A stretch of 64,000 nucleotides of DNA. It comes from Halegenticoccus soli (GTDB taxonomy: Archaea > Halobacteriota > Halobacteria > Halobacteriales > Haloferacaceae). Position 1 is the first letter of the stretch. Each line of letters begins with the position of its first letter. Shown here piece by piece: positions 8,283 to 16,853 of this stretch. The stretch covers positions 186,001 through 250,000 of the forward strand of contig NZ_PEND01000002.1 in NCBI RefSeq assembly GCF_002844195.1, given 5' to 3'. The position numbers were made by a program, and so were the translations under genes. The notes under the pieces were generated by a model. That model saw nothing but the letters and a program-made list of their open reading frames with translations, did no database searches and was not told the origin of the DNA.

Positions 8283-9548
8283 GTGTCATCGACAGCCGTC
8301 AACCGTTCGCCCGGACCAGTCGGGACGGCGAAGTCCGTCGTCCGGGAGGTGCAGGACCGCGAAGTGACGTTTCTGGCCGCGAGCATCTCGTATTACGCGT
8401 TCGTCTCGCTCATCCCCCTGCTGGTGCTCTCGTTCGTCGTCGCGCTGTTCGTGGGCGGCGAGGGGCTCCGCGAACAGATCGAAGCGCTGGCCGGCCAGTA
8501 CCTGCTGCCGACCGGCCAGGAGCTGATCACGGGCGCGGTGCAGAACCAGACGGGGCAGGGCGGCGTCGGCGTCGTCAGTTTCCTCCTCACGACCTGGGGT
8601 GCCCTCAAGCTGTTTCGCGGGGTCGACACGGCGTTCTCGCGGGTGTACGGCTCCGAGACGGGGGGGATCGTCGACCAGGTAAAAGACGGCGTCATCGTTC
8701 TCACCTCGATCGGGGCGGGCGTCGTCGGCGTGTTCGTCGTCGGCGCAGTCGCCTCGTTCGTCAACCTGCCGTTCATCGGGCTCGTGAGTTCCCTGCTGCT
8801 CTTCGCCTCGCTCGTCGTGGCGTTCTTCCCCCTCTACTACGTCTTCCCGGACGTCGACGTCACGCCCCGCGAGGTCGTGCCGGGGACGCTGTTCGCGGCG
8901 GTCGGCTGGGCGGTCCTCGCCGGGCTGTTCGGGGTGTACGCCGACGTCGCGGGCGGCAGCGTGGCCGGCGCGCTCGGCGCGATCCTCCTGCTCCTGACGT
9001 GGTTTTACTTCGGGGGGACGCTCCTGCTCGTCGGCGCCGTCGTCAACGCGGTTCTCGGTAACCGTCTCGCGGATCGGCAGGTACAACAGGCCGCGGGTAG
9101 ACGTGAAAGTCAGACGGAGATGAGCGAGGACAGCGAGGATACGCCGGACCGGGAACGGGACGTCGAACCGGCGGGCGCGCCGGACATCAGCCAGCTCGAA
9201 GCGCGGGTCGAGGAGCTCCGCGCGGACCTCGACGCGTTCGAGTCCGACGTCGACGCCCGGACGGTGAAGAAGCCGGAACTGGAGTCGGAGCTCAAGCGGT
9301 ACGTCCGCGCGCGCATGCGCCGCGGGAAAGCCCGCGGCTGGGGGCCGTATCTCGTCCTCCTCTACGGGACGCTCATGACGCTCGGCGCGTTCTTCTACGA
9401 GGACGGCCTCGTCGCCATCGGGGCGATGATCGTCATCTTCCTCTCGACGCTCGGGCTGTACGTGCTGTTCGTCATGGTCGGGGTCGGCCTCAACCTGCTC
9501 GACGTGCCCGGAAAGGCGGTCGACGCCGTCAAGGACCGCCGGCGATAA
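8283..9548 (+). CDS. YihY/BrkB-family membrane protein
   Basis: The 421-residue protein (GTG start) carries the YihY/BrkB domain. A cytosolic VQDREVTFLAASISYYAF motif leads into about six membrane helices up to residue 260. Then come an acidic hydrophilic region (about 265-335) with a predicted coiled coil (ISQLEARVEELRADLDAF) and two more helices near the C-terminus. Bacterial relatives were once misnamed RNase BN, and the real function is unknown, possibly transport or envelope. The added coiled-coil tail is typical of haloarchaeal members. The next gene begins 13 bp downstream, so the two may be cotranscribed. Confidence 0.85.
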   Translation: MSSTAVNRSPGPVGTAKSVVREVQDREVTFLAASISYYAFVSLIPLLVLSFVVALFVGGEGLREQIEALAGQYLLPTGQELITGAVQNQTGQGGVGVVSFLLTTWGALKLFRGVDTAFSRVYGSETGGIVDQVKDGVIVLTSIGAGVVGVFVVGAVASFVNLPFIGLVSSLLLFASLVVAFFPLYYVFPDVDVTPREVVPGTLFAAVGWAVLAGLFGVYADVAGGSVAGALGAILLLLTWFYFGGTLLLVGAVVNAVLGNRLADRQVQQAAGRRESQTEMSEDSEDTPDRERDVEPAGAPDISQLEARVEELRADLDAFESDVDARTVKKPELESELKRYVRARMRRGKARGWGPYLVLLYGTLMTLGAFFYEDGLVAIGAMIVIFLSTLGLYVLFVMVGVGLNLLDVPGKAVDAVKDRRR

Positions 9549-9561
9549 CGCGGAGACGACG

Positions 9562-10512
9562 ATGCCGACCGCGACACTCCCGCCGGCGGCGGCGACGGTC
9601 CGGACGTTCGGCGCGCTCGGTCCGCTCGCGGAGCTGTCGGACGCCGTCGTGTTCGTCTTCGCGCTCGTCACCCAGCTCGGCGACCCGTGGTTCCTGTTCG
9701 TCGGACTTGCGCTGCTCTACTGGTTCGGACCCGAGCGGCTCGGCGTGTCCCGACGGACGGGCGCGACCGTCCTCGCCCTCGCGCTCGGCGCGCTCGCGCT
9801 GACCGTCGGGCTCAAGAGCTTCTTCGCCTCCCCGCGGCCGCCCGGCGCGGGCCGGATCGTCCCGCCGACGTGGCTGCCCGCGTCGATCGCCCCGGCCTAC
9901 GCCTCCCTCGCCACCGGCGACGGCTTCGGCTTCCCGAGCGGCCACGCCGTCGGCACGACGGTCGTCTACGGCGGCTGTGCGACGCTTCTGCGCGGCGGCG
10001 CGCGCGACCGGCGCTGGCTCGCCGCCGGCGCGGTCGTGGTCCTCGTTGGGCTCTCCCGGCTCGTCCTCGGCGTCCACTACCCGATCGACGTCGTCGTCGG
10101 CGTCCTCGTCGGTGCGACCTTCCTCGCGGGCGTCGTTCCGATCGTCCGGCGGCGACCCGACCGCGCCTTCGCCGTCGCGGCGGCCCTCAGTCTGCTTGCC
10201 GTGGGAATCGCGGCGGCCGGCGGCCACGCGATGGAGACGAAGGAGGCGGCCGCCGGCTTCGGCGGCGCGCTCGGCGGACTGGCGACGTGTCGCGCCGTCG
10301 AGATCCGGGACGGACGGCTCGGCGCGCCGCTCGCGCTCGTCGGCCTCGCCTTCGCCGGCGGCGTCTCGCTCGGGACCTACGTTCTCGCCCCGCCGGTGCC
10401 GGTGGCGGCGGGCGCGAACGCGCTCGTCGTCGCCTGCGTGCTCGCGCTGCCGGCGCTCGCGGCGCGGCTCGAAAAAAGCGAAAGCGGATCGGCTCAGAAC
10501 GTCTCGAGGTAA
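9562..10512 (+). CDS. PAP2-family membrane phosphatase
   Basis: The 316-residue integral membrane protein has the three phosphatase motifs of the PAP2 superfamily: KSFFASPRP (about 92-100), FPSGHAVG (about 127-134) and SRLVLGVHYPIDVVVG (about 165-180). Its likely substrates are lipid phosphates or pyrophosphates such as polyprenyl diphosphate. About eight hydrophobic segments are present. It directly follows the YihY gene. Its last residues (QNVSR) and stop codon lie inside a 26-bp tandem duplication of the end of the convergent glnA, so the natural C-terminus was probably replaced by this event. Confidence 0.88.
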   Translation: MPTATLPPAAATVRTFGALGPLAELSDAVVFVFALVTQLGDPWFLFVGLALLYWFGPERLGVSRRTGATVLALALGALALTVGLKSFFASPRPPGAGRIVPPTWLPASIAPAYASLATGDGFGFPSGHAVGTTVVYGGCATLLRGGARDRRWLAAGAVVVLVGLSRLVLGVHYPIDVVVGVLVGATFLAGVVPIVRRRPDRAFAVAAALSLLAVGIAAAGGHAMETKEAAAGFGGALGGLATCRAVEIRDGRLGAPLALVGLAFAGGVSLGTYVLAPPVPVAAGANALVVACVLALPALAARLEKSESGSAQNVSR

Positions 10513-10544
10513 CGGTCCCTCAGAACGTCTCGAGGTAACGGTCC
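10493..10544. repeat. Perfect 26-bp tandem duplication at glnA 3' end
   Basis: The unit ctcagaacgtctcgaggtaa plus cggtcc occurs at 10493-10518 and again without mismatch at 10519-10544. The second copy encodes the last residues and stop of glnA (DRYLETF) on the minus strand. The first copy lies beyond the stop and supplies the C-terminal codons and stop of the convergent PAP2 gene. Confidence 0.95.
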
Positions 10545-11893
10545 AGTTCCCACTCGGAGACGGAGACGCGGTAGTCGTCGAACTCCTGCGTCTTCGCCTC
10601 GACGAACTTCTCGTAGATGTGCTCGCCCAGGGCGCTCTGGACGGTCTCGTCCGTCTGAAGGGCCGAGAGCGCCTCGCCGAGGTTGGACGGCAGCGTGTCG
10701 ATGCCGTACTCCCTGCGCTTTTCTTCGTCGAACTCGTAGATGTTCTCGCGGACCGGCGCGGGCGCTTCGAGGCCCTGCTCGATGCCGTCGAGGCCGGCGT
10801 GAATCATCGTCGCGAGCGCCAGGTAGGGGTTGCAGGACGGGTCGGGCGAGCGGAGTTCGATGCGCGAGGCGGCCGGGACGCGGGCGGCCGGCTTGCGGAT
10901 GAGCGCCGAGCGGTTGCGGTCGGACCAGGCGACGTAGACGGGCGCTTCGTAGCCCGGCACCAGGCGCTTGTAGCTGTTGACGGTCGGGTTGCAGACGGCC
11001 GTGATGGCGGGGGCGTGTTCGAGGACGCCGGCGAGGAAGCTCTTTGCCGTCGCCGAGAGGTTGAACTCGTCGCTCTCGTCGTGGAAGGCGTTCTCGCCGC
11101 CCTCGGTGAAAAGCGACAGGTGCGTGTGCATGCCGGACCCGTTGATGCGCGCGATGGGCTTGGGCATGAACGTCGCGTGGAGGTCGTGCTCGGCCGCGAT
11201 GGCGCGGACGACCGTCCGGAAGGTGGCGACGTTGTCGGCCGTCGAGAGCGCGTCGTCGTACTCGAAGTTGATCTCGTGCTGCCCCTCGGCGACCTCGTGG
11301 TGGCTCGCCTCGATCTCGAAGCCCATGCTCTCGAGCCCGTAGATGATGTCGCGGCGGACGTCCGACGCGAGGTCCTTGGGCGCGAGGTCGAAGTAACCCC
11401 CGGCGTCGTTCGTCTTCGTGGTCGCGCGGCCCTCCTCGTCCTCCTCGAACAGGAAGAACTCGGGCTCTGGCGCGGCGTTGACCTCGTAGCCCATCTCCGC
11501 GGCGCGGTCGAGCGCCTGCTTGAGCACGTAGCGGGGGTCACCCTCGAACGGCTCGCCGGTCGAGGTGTCGATCACGTCGCAGATGAGGCGGGCCGACGCG
11601 CCGCCTTCGCGTTTGCGCCACGGCAGGACGGCGAACGTCTCGGGGTCGGGCTTGAGCCGCATGTCGGACTCCTGAATGCGGACGAAGCCCTCGATGCTGG
11701 AGCCGTCGAAGTAGATCCCCTCCGTGAACGCTTTCTTGGCCTGCGTGGCCGGCACGGCCACGTTCTTCACCGTGCCGAGGATGTCGGTGAACTGCAGCCG
11801 AAGGAAGTCGACGTCCTCCGCTTCGATCTCGTCTATGACCGCCTGCGCTTCGCTGCTCAACCCGCCGTCTGGTACCATGTTTTCGTCCGTCAT
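10520..11893 (-). CDS. glnA: Glutamine synthetase, type I
   Basis: The enzyme joins ammonia to glutamate with ATP, the main nitrogen assimilation step. The 457-residue protein has the N-terminal beta-grasp with [13 protein letters not shown] and the latch [12 protein letters not shown]. It also has the metal site [16 protein letters not shown], the ATP site [12 protein letters not shown], and [17 protein letters not shown] with [16 protein letters not shown]. Length and sequence fit the haloarchaeal GSI. It is divergent from lrp, a pairing kept in haloarchaea, where Lrp is known to act on glnA. The C-terminus DRYLETF is duplicated downstream. Confidence 0.97.
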   Translation of the reverse strand: MTDENMVPDGGLSSEAQAVIDEIEAEDVDFLRLQFTDILGTVKNVAVPATQAKKAFTEGIYFDGSSIEGFVRIQESDMRLKPDPETFAVLPWRKREGGASARLICDVIDTSTGEPFEGDPRYVLKQALDRAAEMGYEVNAAPEPEFFLFEEDEEGRATTKTNDAGGYFDLAPKDLASDVRRDIIYGLESMGFEIEASHHEVAEGQHEINFEYDDALSTADNVATFRTVVRAIAAEHDLHATFMPKPIARINGSGMHTHLSLFTEGGENAFHDESDEFNLSATAKSFLAGVLEHAPAITAVCNPTVNSYKRLVPGYEAPVYVAWSDRNRSALIRKPAARVPAASRIELRSPDPSCNPYLALATMIHAGLDGIEQGLEAPAPVRENIYEFDEEKRREYGIDTLPSNLGEALSALQTDETVQSALGEHIYEKFVEAKTQEFDDYRVSVSEWELDRYLETF

Positions 11894-11922
11894 CTTCTGA
11901 CCACGCTATGCAAATACACCCA

Positions 11923-11930
11923 GTATAAAG
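11923..11930 (-). promoter_or_regulatory. TATA box of glnA
   Basis: The minus strand reads CTTTATAC, centred about 34 bp upstream of the glnA ATG, which predicts a short leader of a few bases. The 126-bp divergent region up to lrp is AT-rich and is the likely place for Lrp binding. Confidence 0.55.
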
Positions 11931-12019
11931 ATTTTATCGACTAGTGCAAACTGCTCCGCCCACTCGGAGGAATTGGATATTCGTAAAATTCTAATGCCCC
12001 CAGTGAGTGGGCAACTGTA

Positions 12020-12478
12020 ATGACGTACGAAAACCTGGATGCGAAGCTCATCAACGCGCTGTTAGGAGACGGCCGAGCGAGCCTCAGGAGCCTCGGCGAG
12101 AAGCTCGACGTGTCGGTGACGACCGTCTCGAACCACCTCCGCGACCTCGAAGACGAGGGCGTCATCGAGGGGTACACCCCGCGCGTGAACTACGAGGCGC
12201 TCGGGTACGACGTGACGGCGGTCATCCAGCTGAAAGTCGAAGGGAGCAAGCTGCCGGACATCACGGAGCGGCTCAGGAACGAAAAGCAGATGATAAGCGT
12301 CTACGAGGTGACCGGCGACTACGACGTGATCGCCATCGGGAAGTTCAAGGACACCGACGGCATGAACCGCCAGATCAAGGCGCTGCTCACGGACACGGAC
12401 ATCCGCGAATCCAACACCAGCGTCGTGCTCAACGCCGTCGTCGAGAACGAACAGTTCGAACTCGACATCGGCGAGTAA
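12020..12478 (+). CDS. lrp: Lrp/AsnC-family transcription regulator
   Basis: The 152-residue protein has an N-terminal winged helix ([20 protein letters not shown], then [18 protein letters not shown], about residues 6-50). A C-terminal RAM/AsnC ligand-binding domain follows, with [16 protein letters not shown] (about 95-110). Family members form octamers and sense amino acids. Its divergent position next to glnA suggests control of glutamine synthetase and of its own gene. An AT-rich promoter (AAATTCTAA at about 11986) lies 30 bp before the ATG. Confidence 0.93.
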   Translation: MTYENLDAKLINALLGDGRASLRSLGEKLDVSVTTVSNHLRDLEDEGVIEGYTPRVNYEALGYDVTAVIQLKVEGSKLPDITERLRNEKQMISVYEVTGDYDVIAIGKFKDTDGMNRQIKALLTDTDIRESNTSVVLNAVVENEQFELDIGE

Positions 12479-13126
12479 CCCGAACTTCTCCGTCCCGCGC
12501 GAAGCGCGGCGCATCGAACGACTAGCGAGTGCGCCGTCGAACGCCCGGCGGGGAATCGTCACGTTCGCCCCCTTATCACCCGTCCGCCTGGGCTTCTCTC
12601 GAAGAGCGTTTCTGTGATCACTCTATACTCGAATCTGATTACTCCTATCCCGGATCGTGTCAATATCGACACGGCATTCTGTGAGGAGAATTAATCGTTC
12701 GCCGGTAACCACGGCGTAACCGCGAATAGTGGCGATAGGTGGTATTTTCGAGGCCGGAAGGACGGGGGTCGATCAGTCGAGATCTCGGGAGAAACGTTGC
12801 AAACGATTCGCCAAAACCCGGAGTTTTGAGGGGGTCACGGGCGATTACTGATATTCGATTGACGCTCGCGGGAACCGGCAGATATTCCCGTGTGTCGCCG
12901 CTATCCGGAAAAATCTCCCCGTTCCTTCTGTCATTCCCGAATTGGCCGCCCCGAGGGCGACGCAAACGGTGCTAACGGACCTCACGCTTGAAATAGGGTC
13001 GCGGTGTCCACGTCCTGTGGGTTGGTTCGTTCCGCGAATCGATCCCGAGGTTGCGGACGCGACCACGTAGCGCAGGGTAACTGCGTTCACCCCTCGACGA
13101 GAGGGATCACTGAAAGGTACAAAGAC
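12479..13126. other. Gene-poor, lower-GC intergenic stretch
   Basis: These 648 bp hold no frame that I trust. Short open frames on both strands lack good starts and have no coherent composition. GC content drops clearly below the neighbourhood. Visible elements are a 5-bp hairpin gtgtc/gacac at 12657-12672, AT-rich promoter-like pieces (tctatac near 12622, aattaat near 12694) and a hairpin cgcag/ctgcg at 13071-13085 just before the next gene. It could hold a small RNA or the remains of an old insertion, but neither can be shown from sequence alone. Confidence 0.5.
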
Positions 13127-13402
13127 ATGAACCGCAAAATAATGCTACTGACAGTCCTCGTCGTCGTCGGATTGACATTCGGCGGTGCCGGTCTGGCGAC
13201 GGCGGGCGACAGCTACGACGAGAAAGGCGACGATAGAAAGGGCGACAACAAAGTCGACAAGGACGGGAAAAAGAAGTACTGTGTGATCCACAAGCCGCCG
13301 GGCAACCCGGAGAACGCCAAGAAGATCTTCGTCGGCAGTGAGCGGGCGTACAAGGCACACCTCGCACACGGCGACAAACCCTGCAAGAAGTACAAGAAGT
13401 AA
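13127..13402 (+). CDS. Small lysine-rich secreted protein with PPGNP motif
   Basis: The 91-residue protein has a Sec-type signal peptide (MNRKIMLLTVLVVVGLTFGG, cleavage probably after ATAG near residue 27). A short, very charged spacer (DEKGDDRKGDNKVDKDGKKK) follows, and then a compact module: CVIHKPPGNPENAKKIFVGS...AHLAHGDKPC. That module (C-x-x-H/K-PPGNP-x-NA...VG...AHLxHGD) is one I know from extracellular bacterial proteins, of unknown function. A lysine-rich mature protein is unusual for haloarchaea, which favour acidic proteins. Together with the low GC around it, this suggests acquisition by transfer. The two cysteines may pair. Confidence 0.75.
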   Translation: MNRKIMLLTVLVVVGLTFGGAGLATAGDSYDEKGDDRKGDNKVDKDGKKKYCVIHKPPGNPENAKKIFVGSERAYKAHLAHGDKPCKKYKK

Positions 13403-13592
13403 ATCTGTTAGCCGTCACGCGTACCGCTAGCCCGCTCGCAGAACGGCACGGCGAACCGACGCGAAAACATTCAACCGCGACTTTTTGGCTGTCCGCGACA
13501 GCTCGTTCGTCGCCTCTTCGTCCGCCGTCGAACGCTAACCCCCCCGGAGTAACACGTTCCGCCGTTTTGTCGCCGTATCGGCAACCGAGCGT

Positions 13593-13905
13593 ATGGACGA
13601 GGACATCGACGGAAGCGTGTGCCGGAGCGATCTGGTCCACGAGCGATTCCGCGAACCTCTCGAAGCGCCTGCTGTACGTCGGGTTTCCGACCCCCCTCGG
13701 CGGCGGGGTGTTCGTGATGAGCCACGGGCCGACCATCGCCGCCGTGAACGATCCGACCGCGCTCGCGCTCGTCGTCAGCACCGTGGTGACGCTCGTGTTC
13801 CTCCCCTTCGTCGTCCTGCTCGTCTACACGTTCCGCATCGCGACGATCGCCAGGCGGACGGCCGACTTCGGTCCGTTCGTCCCGCGGGTCGATCTCGAGG
13901 GGTAG
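13593..13905 (+). pseudogene. Small membrane protein with probable +1 frameshift
   Basis: From the ATG at 13593 the frame reads MDEDIDGSV and then loses sense. In the +1 frame it continues as AGAIWSTSDSANLSKRLLY, followed by GFPTPLGGGVFVMSHGP and a second membrane helix (LALVVSTVVTLVFLPFVVLL), ending DFGPFVPRVDLEG. Removing the T at 13620 restores one 103-residue protein with two membrane helices. No acceptable ATG or GTG precedes the helices in the second frame. The insertion is therefore real, or a sequencing error, or the gene starts at a TTG (13567). Function unknown. Confidence 0.5.
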
Positions 13906-14008
13906 CCGACCGTCCCAGTTCCGCCTTTTACTCGCTCGTTCACTCGCTCACTCGTTCACCGCGTTCGCTTGCTCGCAAAAGCCGGACCGAAAACCCGCCG
14001 TCCGTTAC

Positions 14009-15091
14009 CTACTCGAAGTCGTCCTCGAACACGAACGTGCCGTCGCGCTGGACTACTTCGCCGTCGACCTCGATGACCGAATCCTCCGACATGTCGACGA
14101 TCATGTCGACGTGCTCCGCGCTCTCGTTCATCTCGTTCTCCTCGCCGACCGTCTCGGCGTAGGCGCTGCCGACGGCCATGTGGACGGTGTCGCCCATCTT
14201 CTCGTCGAACAGCATGTTGTAGGTGAAGCGGTCGATGTCGCGGTTCATGCCGATGCCGAGTTCCCCGAGGTAGCGCGCCCCCTCGTCGGTGTCGAGAATG
14301 CCGGTCAGGAGGTCCTCGTTGCGCTCCGCGCTGTGGGAGACGACCTTCCCGTCTTCGAACCGGAGGCGGACGCCCTCGATCTCGCGGCCGTAGCGGTACA
14401 GCGGCAGGTCGAAGTGGACCGTCCCGTTCACGCTGTCTCTCACGGGCGCGGTGAACACCTCGCCGCCGGGGAGGTTGTTCTCGCCGTAGTCGTTGATCGT
14501 CTCGTTGCCCGCGACGGACATGGTGAGGTCCGTCTCCCCGCCGCTGGCGATGCGGACCTCGTCCGCGCCGTTCACGATCTCGACCATCTGCGCCTGGAAC
14601 TCCCGCTGTTCGTCCCAGTCCTTGTTGACGGCGTCCCAGACGAAGTTCTCGTACGCCTCGGTGCTCATGCCCGCCAGCTGGGCGTGGCCGGACGTCGGGA
14701 ACTGCGTGAGACACCAGCGCTTCGAGAGTCGCTCCTGCAGGAGTGGCTTGTCGGCCCGGCGGAACGCGGCGTTCGTCTCCGGGGGCACGTCGCTCTTTTC
14801 GGTGACGTTCGCCCCGCCGCGGGCGACGACGTACACGTCCATCTCCTCGTAGAGCGCGAGCTTGTGAGTCGGCGTTTCGAACTCGTCGGCGGCGAGCTGG
14901 TACGCCCGCTCGGCGCGGTCGGAGTTGCAGAGGTAGACGGGGTTCGCGCCGCGGTCGCCCGCGAGTTCGTGCAGCGCGACGGCGAGGTCCTCGGCCTCCG
15001 CCGGCATGCTGATGACGACGTTGTCGCCGGGCTGGATGTCGGTGGAGTGGTCGGCGATGATCGCTGCGTGTTCGCGGATGCGCGGGTCCAT
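14009..15091 (-). CDS. M29-family aminopeptidase
   Basis: The 360-residue protein fits thermophilic-type M29 metallo-aminopeptidases, which release N-terminal amino acids from peptides with two divalent metals. Seen are the N-terminal Rossmann-like part (IQPGDNVVISMPAEAEDLA), NLPGGEVFTAPVRDSVNGT (metal ligand Glu) and HSAERNEDLL. Near the C-terminus are MLFDEKMGDTVHMAVGSAY and HVDMIVDM, with the last His and Asp ligands. It acts in the cytoplasm. A start at 15091 (MDPRIREHAAIIADHSTD) agrees with the family. It is divergent from the threonine aldolase. Confidence 0.9.
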   Translation of the reverse strand: MDPRIREHAAIIADHSTDIQPGDNVVISMPAEAEDLAVALHELAGDRGANPVYLCNSDRAERAYQLAADEFETPTHKLALYEEMDVYVVARGGANVTEKSDVPPETNAAFRRADKPLLQERLSKRWCLTQFPTSGHAQLAGMSTEAYENFVWDAVNKDWDEQREFQAQMVEIVNGADEVRIASGGETDLTMSVAGNETINDYGENNLPGGEVFTAPVRDSVNGTVHFDLPLYRYGREIEGVRLRFEDGKVVSHSAERNEDLLTGILDTDEGARYLGELGIGMNRDIDRFTYNMLFDEKMGDTVHMAVGSAYAETVGEENEMNESAEHVDMIVDMSEDSVIEVDGEVVQRDGTFVFEDDFE

Positions 15092-15203
15092 ACCCGGCCT
15101 TTCTACGGGTGGAGAATACCGCTTTCGGAGTTGGTCGCCGACTCCTCCCGGTCGCCGTCTCGGCGACCGCTCGCCTCGTCGCGTCCGTGGCCGGGACCCG
15201 CGG

Positions 15204-15210
15204 TTATATT
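15204..15210 (+). promoter_or_regulatory. TATA box of the threonine aldolase gene
   Basis: TTATATT lies about 29 bp before the ATG at 15236, giving a leaderless transcript. Confidence 0.55.
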
Positions 15211-15235
15211 CCGCCTCGCTCGAAACCGACGGCGT

Positions 15236-16261
15236 ATGATCGACCTCCGCAGCGACACCGTCACGCGCCCGAACGACGCGATGCGGGAGGCCGCCCGGGA
15301 CGCGCCCGTCGGCGACGACGTGTACGGCGAGGACCCGACCGTCAACGAACTCGAAGCCCGCGCCGCCGAAACGGTGGGCAAGGAGGCCGCGCTGTACGTC
15401 CCGACGGGGACGATGGGCAACCAGATCGCCGCGCGGGTCCACACCGACCGCGGCCAGGAGATCATCGTCGACGAGGAGGCCCACGTCGTGAAGTGGGAGC
15501 TCGGCGGGCTGGCGCAGCTGTCCGGCCTGCAGGTCCGCACGGTCGACTGCGGCCCGCGGGCCGTCCCGACGCCCGAACAGGTGCGCGAACGCTACGTCGC
15601 CGAAGACCTCCACCGGCCCGGCACCGGCCTCCTCGAACTCGAAAACACGCACAACAGCCGCGGCGGCGTGGCGATTCCCGCGGAGCGCGTCGACGCGGCG
15701 GCGGAGGCGGCGCACGAGCTGGGCGTCCCGGTTCACCTCGATGGCGCGCGCCTATTCAACGCGGCCGTCGCCCTCGACGAGGCCCCCGAGCGCCTGGTCG
15801 AGAACGTCGACTCGGTGATGTTCTGCCTGTCGAAGGGGCTCGGAGCGCCGGTCGGCTCGGTGCTCGCCGGCTCGGAGGAGTTCGTCGCGCGGGCCCGCCG
15901 GGTCCGCAAGCTCTTCGGCGGGGGGATGCGGCAGGCCGGGATCGTCGCGGCCCCGGGGCTGCTCGCGCTGGAGGACGCGGACCGCCTCGCCGAGGACCAC
16001 GAGAACGCCCGCGCGCTGGCCGCCGGGCTGAACGAGATCCCCGGTCTCTCGGCGCCCGAACCGGATACGAACATCGTCGTCGCCGATTCGGCGGACGCGG
16101 GGCTCACGACGGAGGAGTTCGTCGCCGCCTGCGGGGAGCGCGGGGTCGCCTGCGGCGCGTTCGGCGAGTACGTCACCCGATTTTGCACGCACTGGGACGT
16201 GGATCGCGACGACGTCGACGAGGCGCTCTCGCGGGTCGAGGCGGCGGTCGAGGGAGCCTGA
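15236..16261 (+). CDS. ltaE: Low-specificity threonine aldolase / beta-eliminating lyase
   Basis: A PLP enzyme of fold type I that splits threonine or allo-threonine to glycine and acetaldehyde. The 341-residue protein starts MIDLRSDTVTRPNDAMREA and has VYGEDPTVNELE, the substrate motif PTGTMGNQIA and ENTHNSRGG. VHLDGARLFNAAVAL contains the PLP-pyridine Asp, and the Schiff-base lysine is in FCLSKGLGAPVGS (about residue 203). The length is normal. Some relatives act on other beta-hydroxy amino acids, so the exact substrate is an inference. Confidence 0.92.
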   Translation: MIDLRSDTVTRPNDAMREAARDAPVGDDVYGEDPTVNELEARAAETVGKEAALYVPTGTMGNQIAARVHTDRGQEIIVDEEAHVVKWELGGLAQLSGLQVRTVDCGPRAVPTPEQVRERYVAEDLHRPGTGLLELENTHNSRGGVAIPAERVDAAAEAAHELGVPVHLDGARLFNAAVALDEAPERLVENVDSVMFCLSKGLGAPVGSVLAGSEEFVARARRVRKLFGGGMRQAGIVAAPGLLALEDADRLAEDHENARALAAGLNEIPGLSAPEPDTNIVVADSADAGLTTEEFVAACGERGVACGAFGEYVTRFCTHWDVDRDDVDEALSRVEAAVEGA

Positions 16262-16342
16262 TTCGATCGCGGGAACCTCGTCCGATCGAGGGCGCCGTAC
16301 CCGGCCGGTCGTTCCGCACCGCCGGCCGCGATCTGCCGACGC

Positions 16343-16846
16343 TCAGGCGTTCAACCGCCAGAGCTCGTAGTTGAGGACGGCCGCGAACCCGACCCAGAGG
16401 AGGTACGGGACGAGGAGCGCCGCGGCCCGCCGGTCGACGCGGGCGAACGCGGCGAGGGTGCCGAGGAGGGCGACGAACAACAGGGCGATGACGCCGAGCC
16501 CGAGCGGCGGGCTCTGCAACCCGAAGAACGCCGGGGTCCAGGCGAGGTTGAGCGCGAACTGAACGCCGAACGCCGCGAGCGCGAGCCGGACGGCCCGGTT
16601 CGAGGTCCCGCGCCGCCAGACGAGCCAGAGGGCGATCCCCTGGAGGGTGAAAAGCAGCGTCCAGACGATCCCGAACGTCGCGGGGGGCGGGTAGAACCAC
16701 GGCTTTTCGAGGGCGGTGAACCACGCGCTGCCGGGGCCGGCCACGAGCGACGGGCTCGCGCCGACGACGTTGACGGCGAGGACGAACGCGAGGGCGACGA
16801 GCAGTCCCCGCCGGGCCGGCGCGGCGGACCGAAGTGTCGACTCCAT
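16343..16846 (-). CDS. tspO: TspO/MBR-family membrane protein
   Basis: The 167-residue protein has five membrane helices and the TspO signature: WFTALEKPWFYPPPATFGIVW (the loop after helix 1), ALNLAWTPAFFG and the C-terminal LLWVGFAAVLNYELWRLN. TspO proteins bind porphyrins and other ligands and respond to oxidative or light stress. The gene follows the histidine kinase gene in the same direction with only 7 bp between, so the two are probably one transcript. That links a sensor kinase with a stress-related membrane protein. Confidence 0.92.
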   Translation of the reverse strand: MESTLRSAAPARRGLLVALAFVLAVNVVGASPSLVAGPGSAWFTALEKPWFYPPPATFGIVWTLLFTLQGIALWLVWRRGTSNRAVRLALAAFGVQFALNLAWTPAFFGLQSPPLGLGVIALLFVALLGTLAAFARVDRRAAALLVPYLLWVGFAAVLNYELWRLNA

Positions 16847-16853
16847 GCCGGAA

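Noticed and set aside
9977-11944. Long plus-strand open frame of about 655 codons across glnA
   Set aside because: Antisense of glnA; the glnA protein itself has every family motif.
12660-13090. Overlapping small frames on both strands (78-101 codons)
   Set aside because: No proper starts, mixed composition and mutual overlap; treated as non-coding.
13593-14162. Plus-strand frame of 189 codons starting MDEDIDG
   Set aside because: After the first nine residues it becomes Arg-rich shadow sequence and runs across the aminopeptidase 3' end; better explained by a one-base frameshift.
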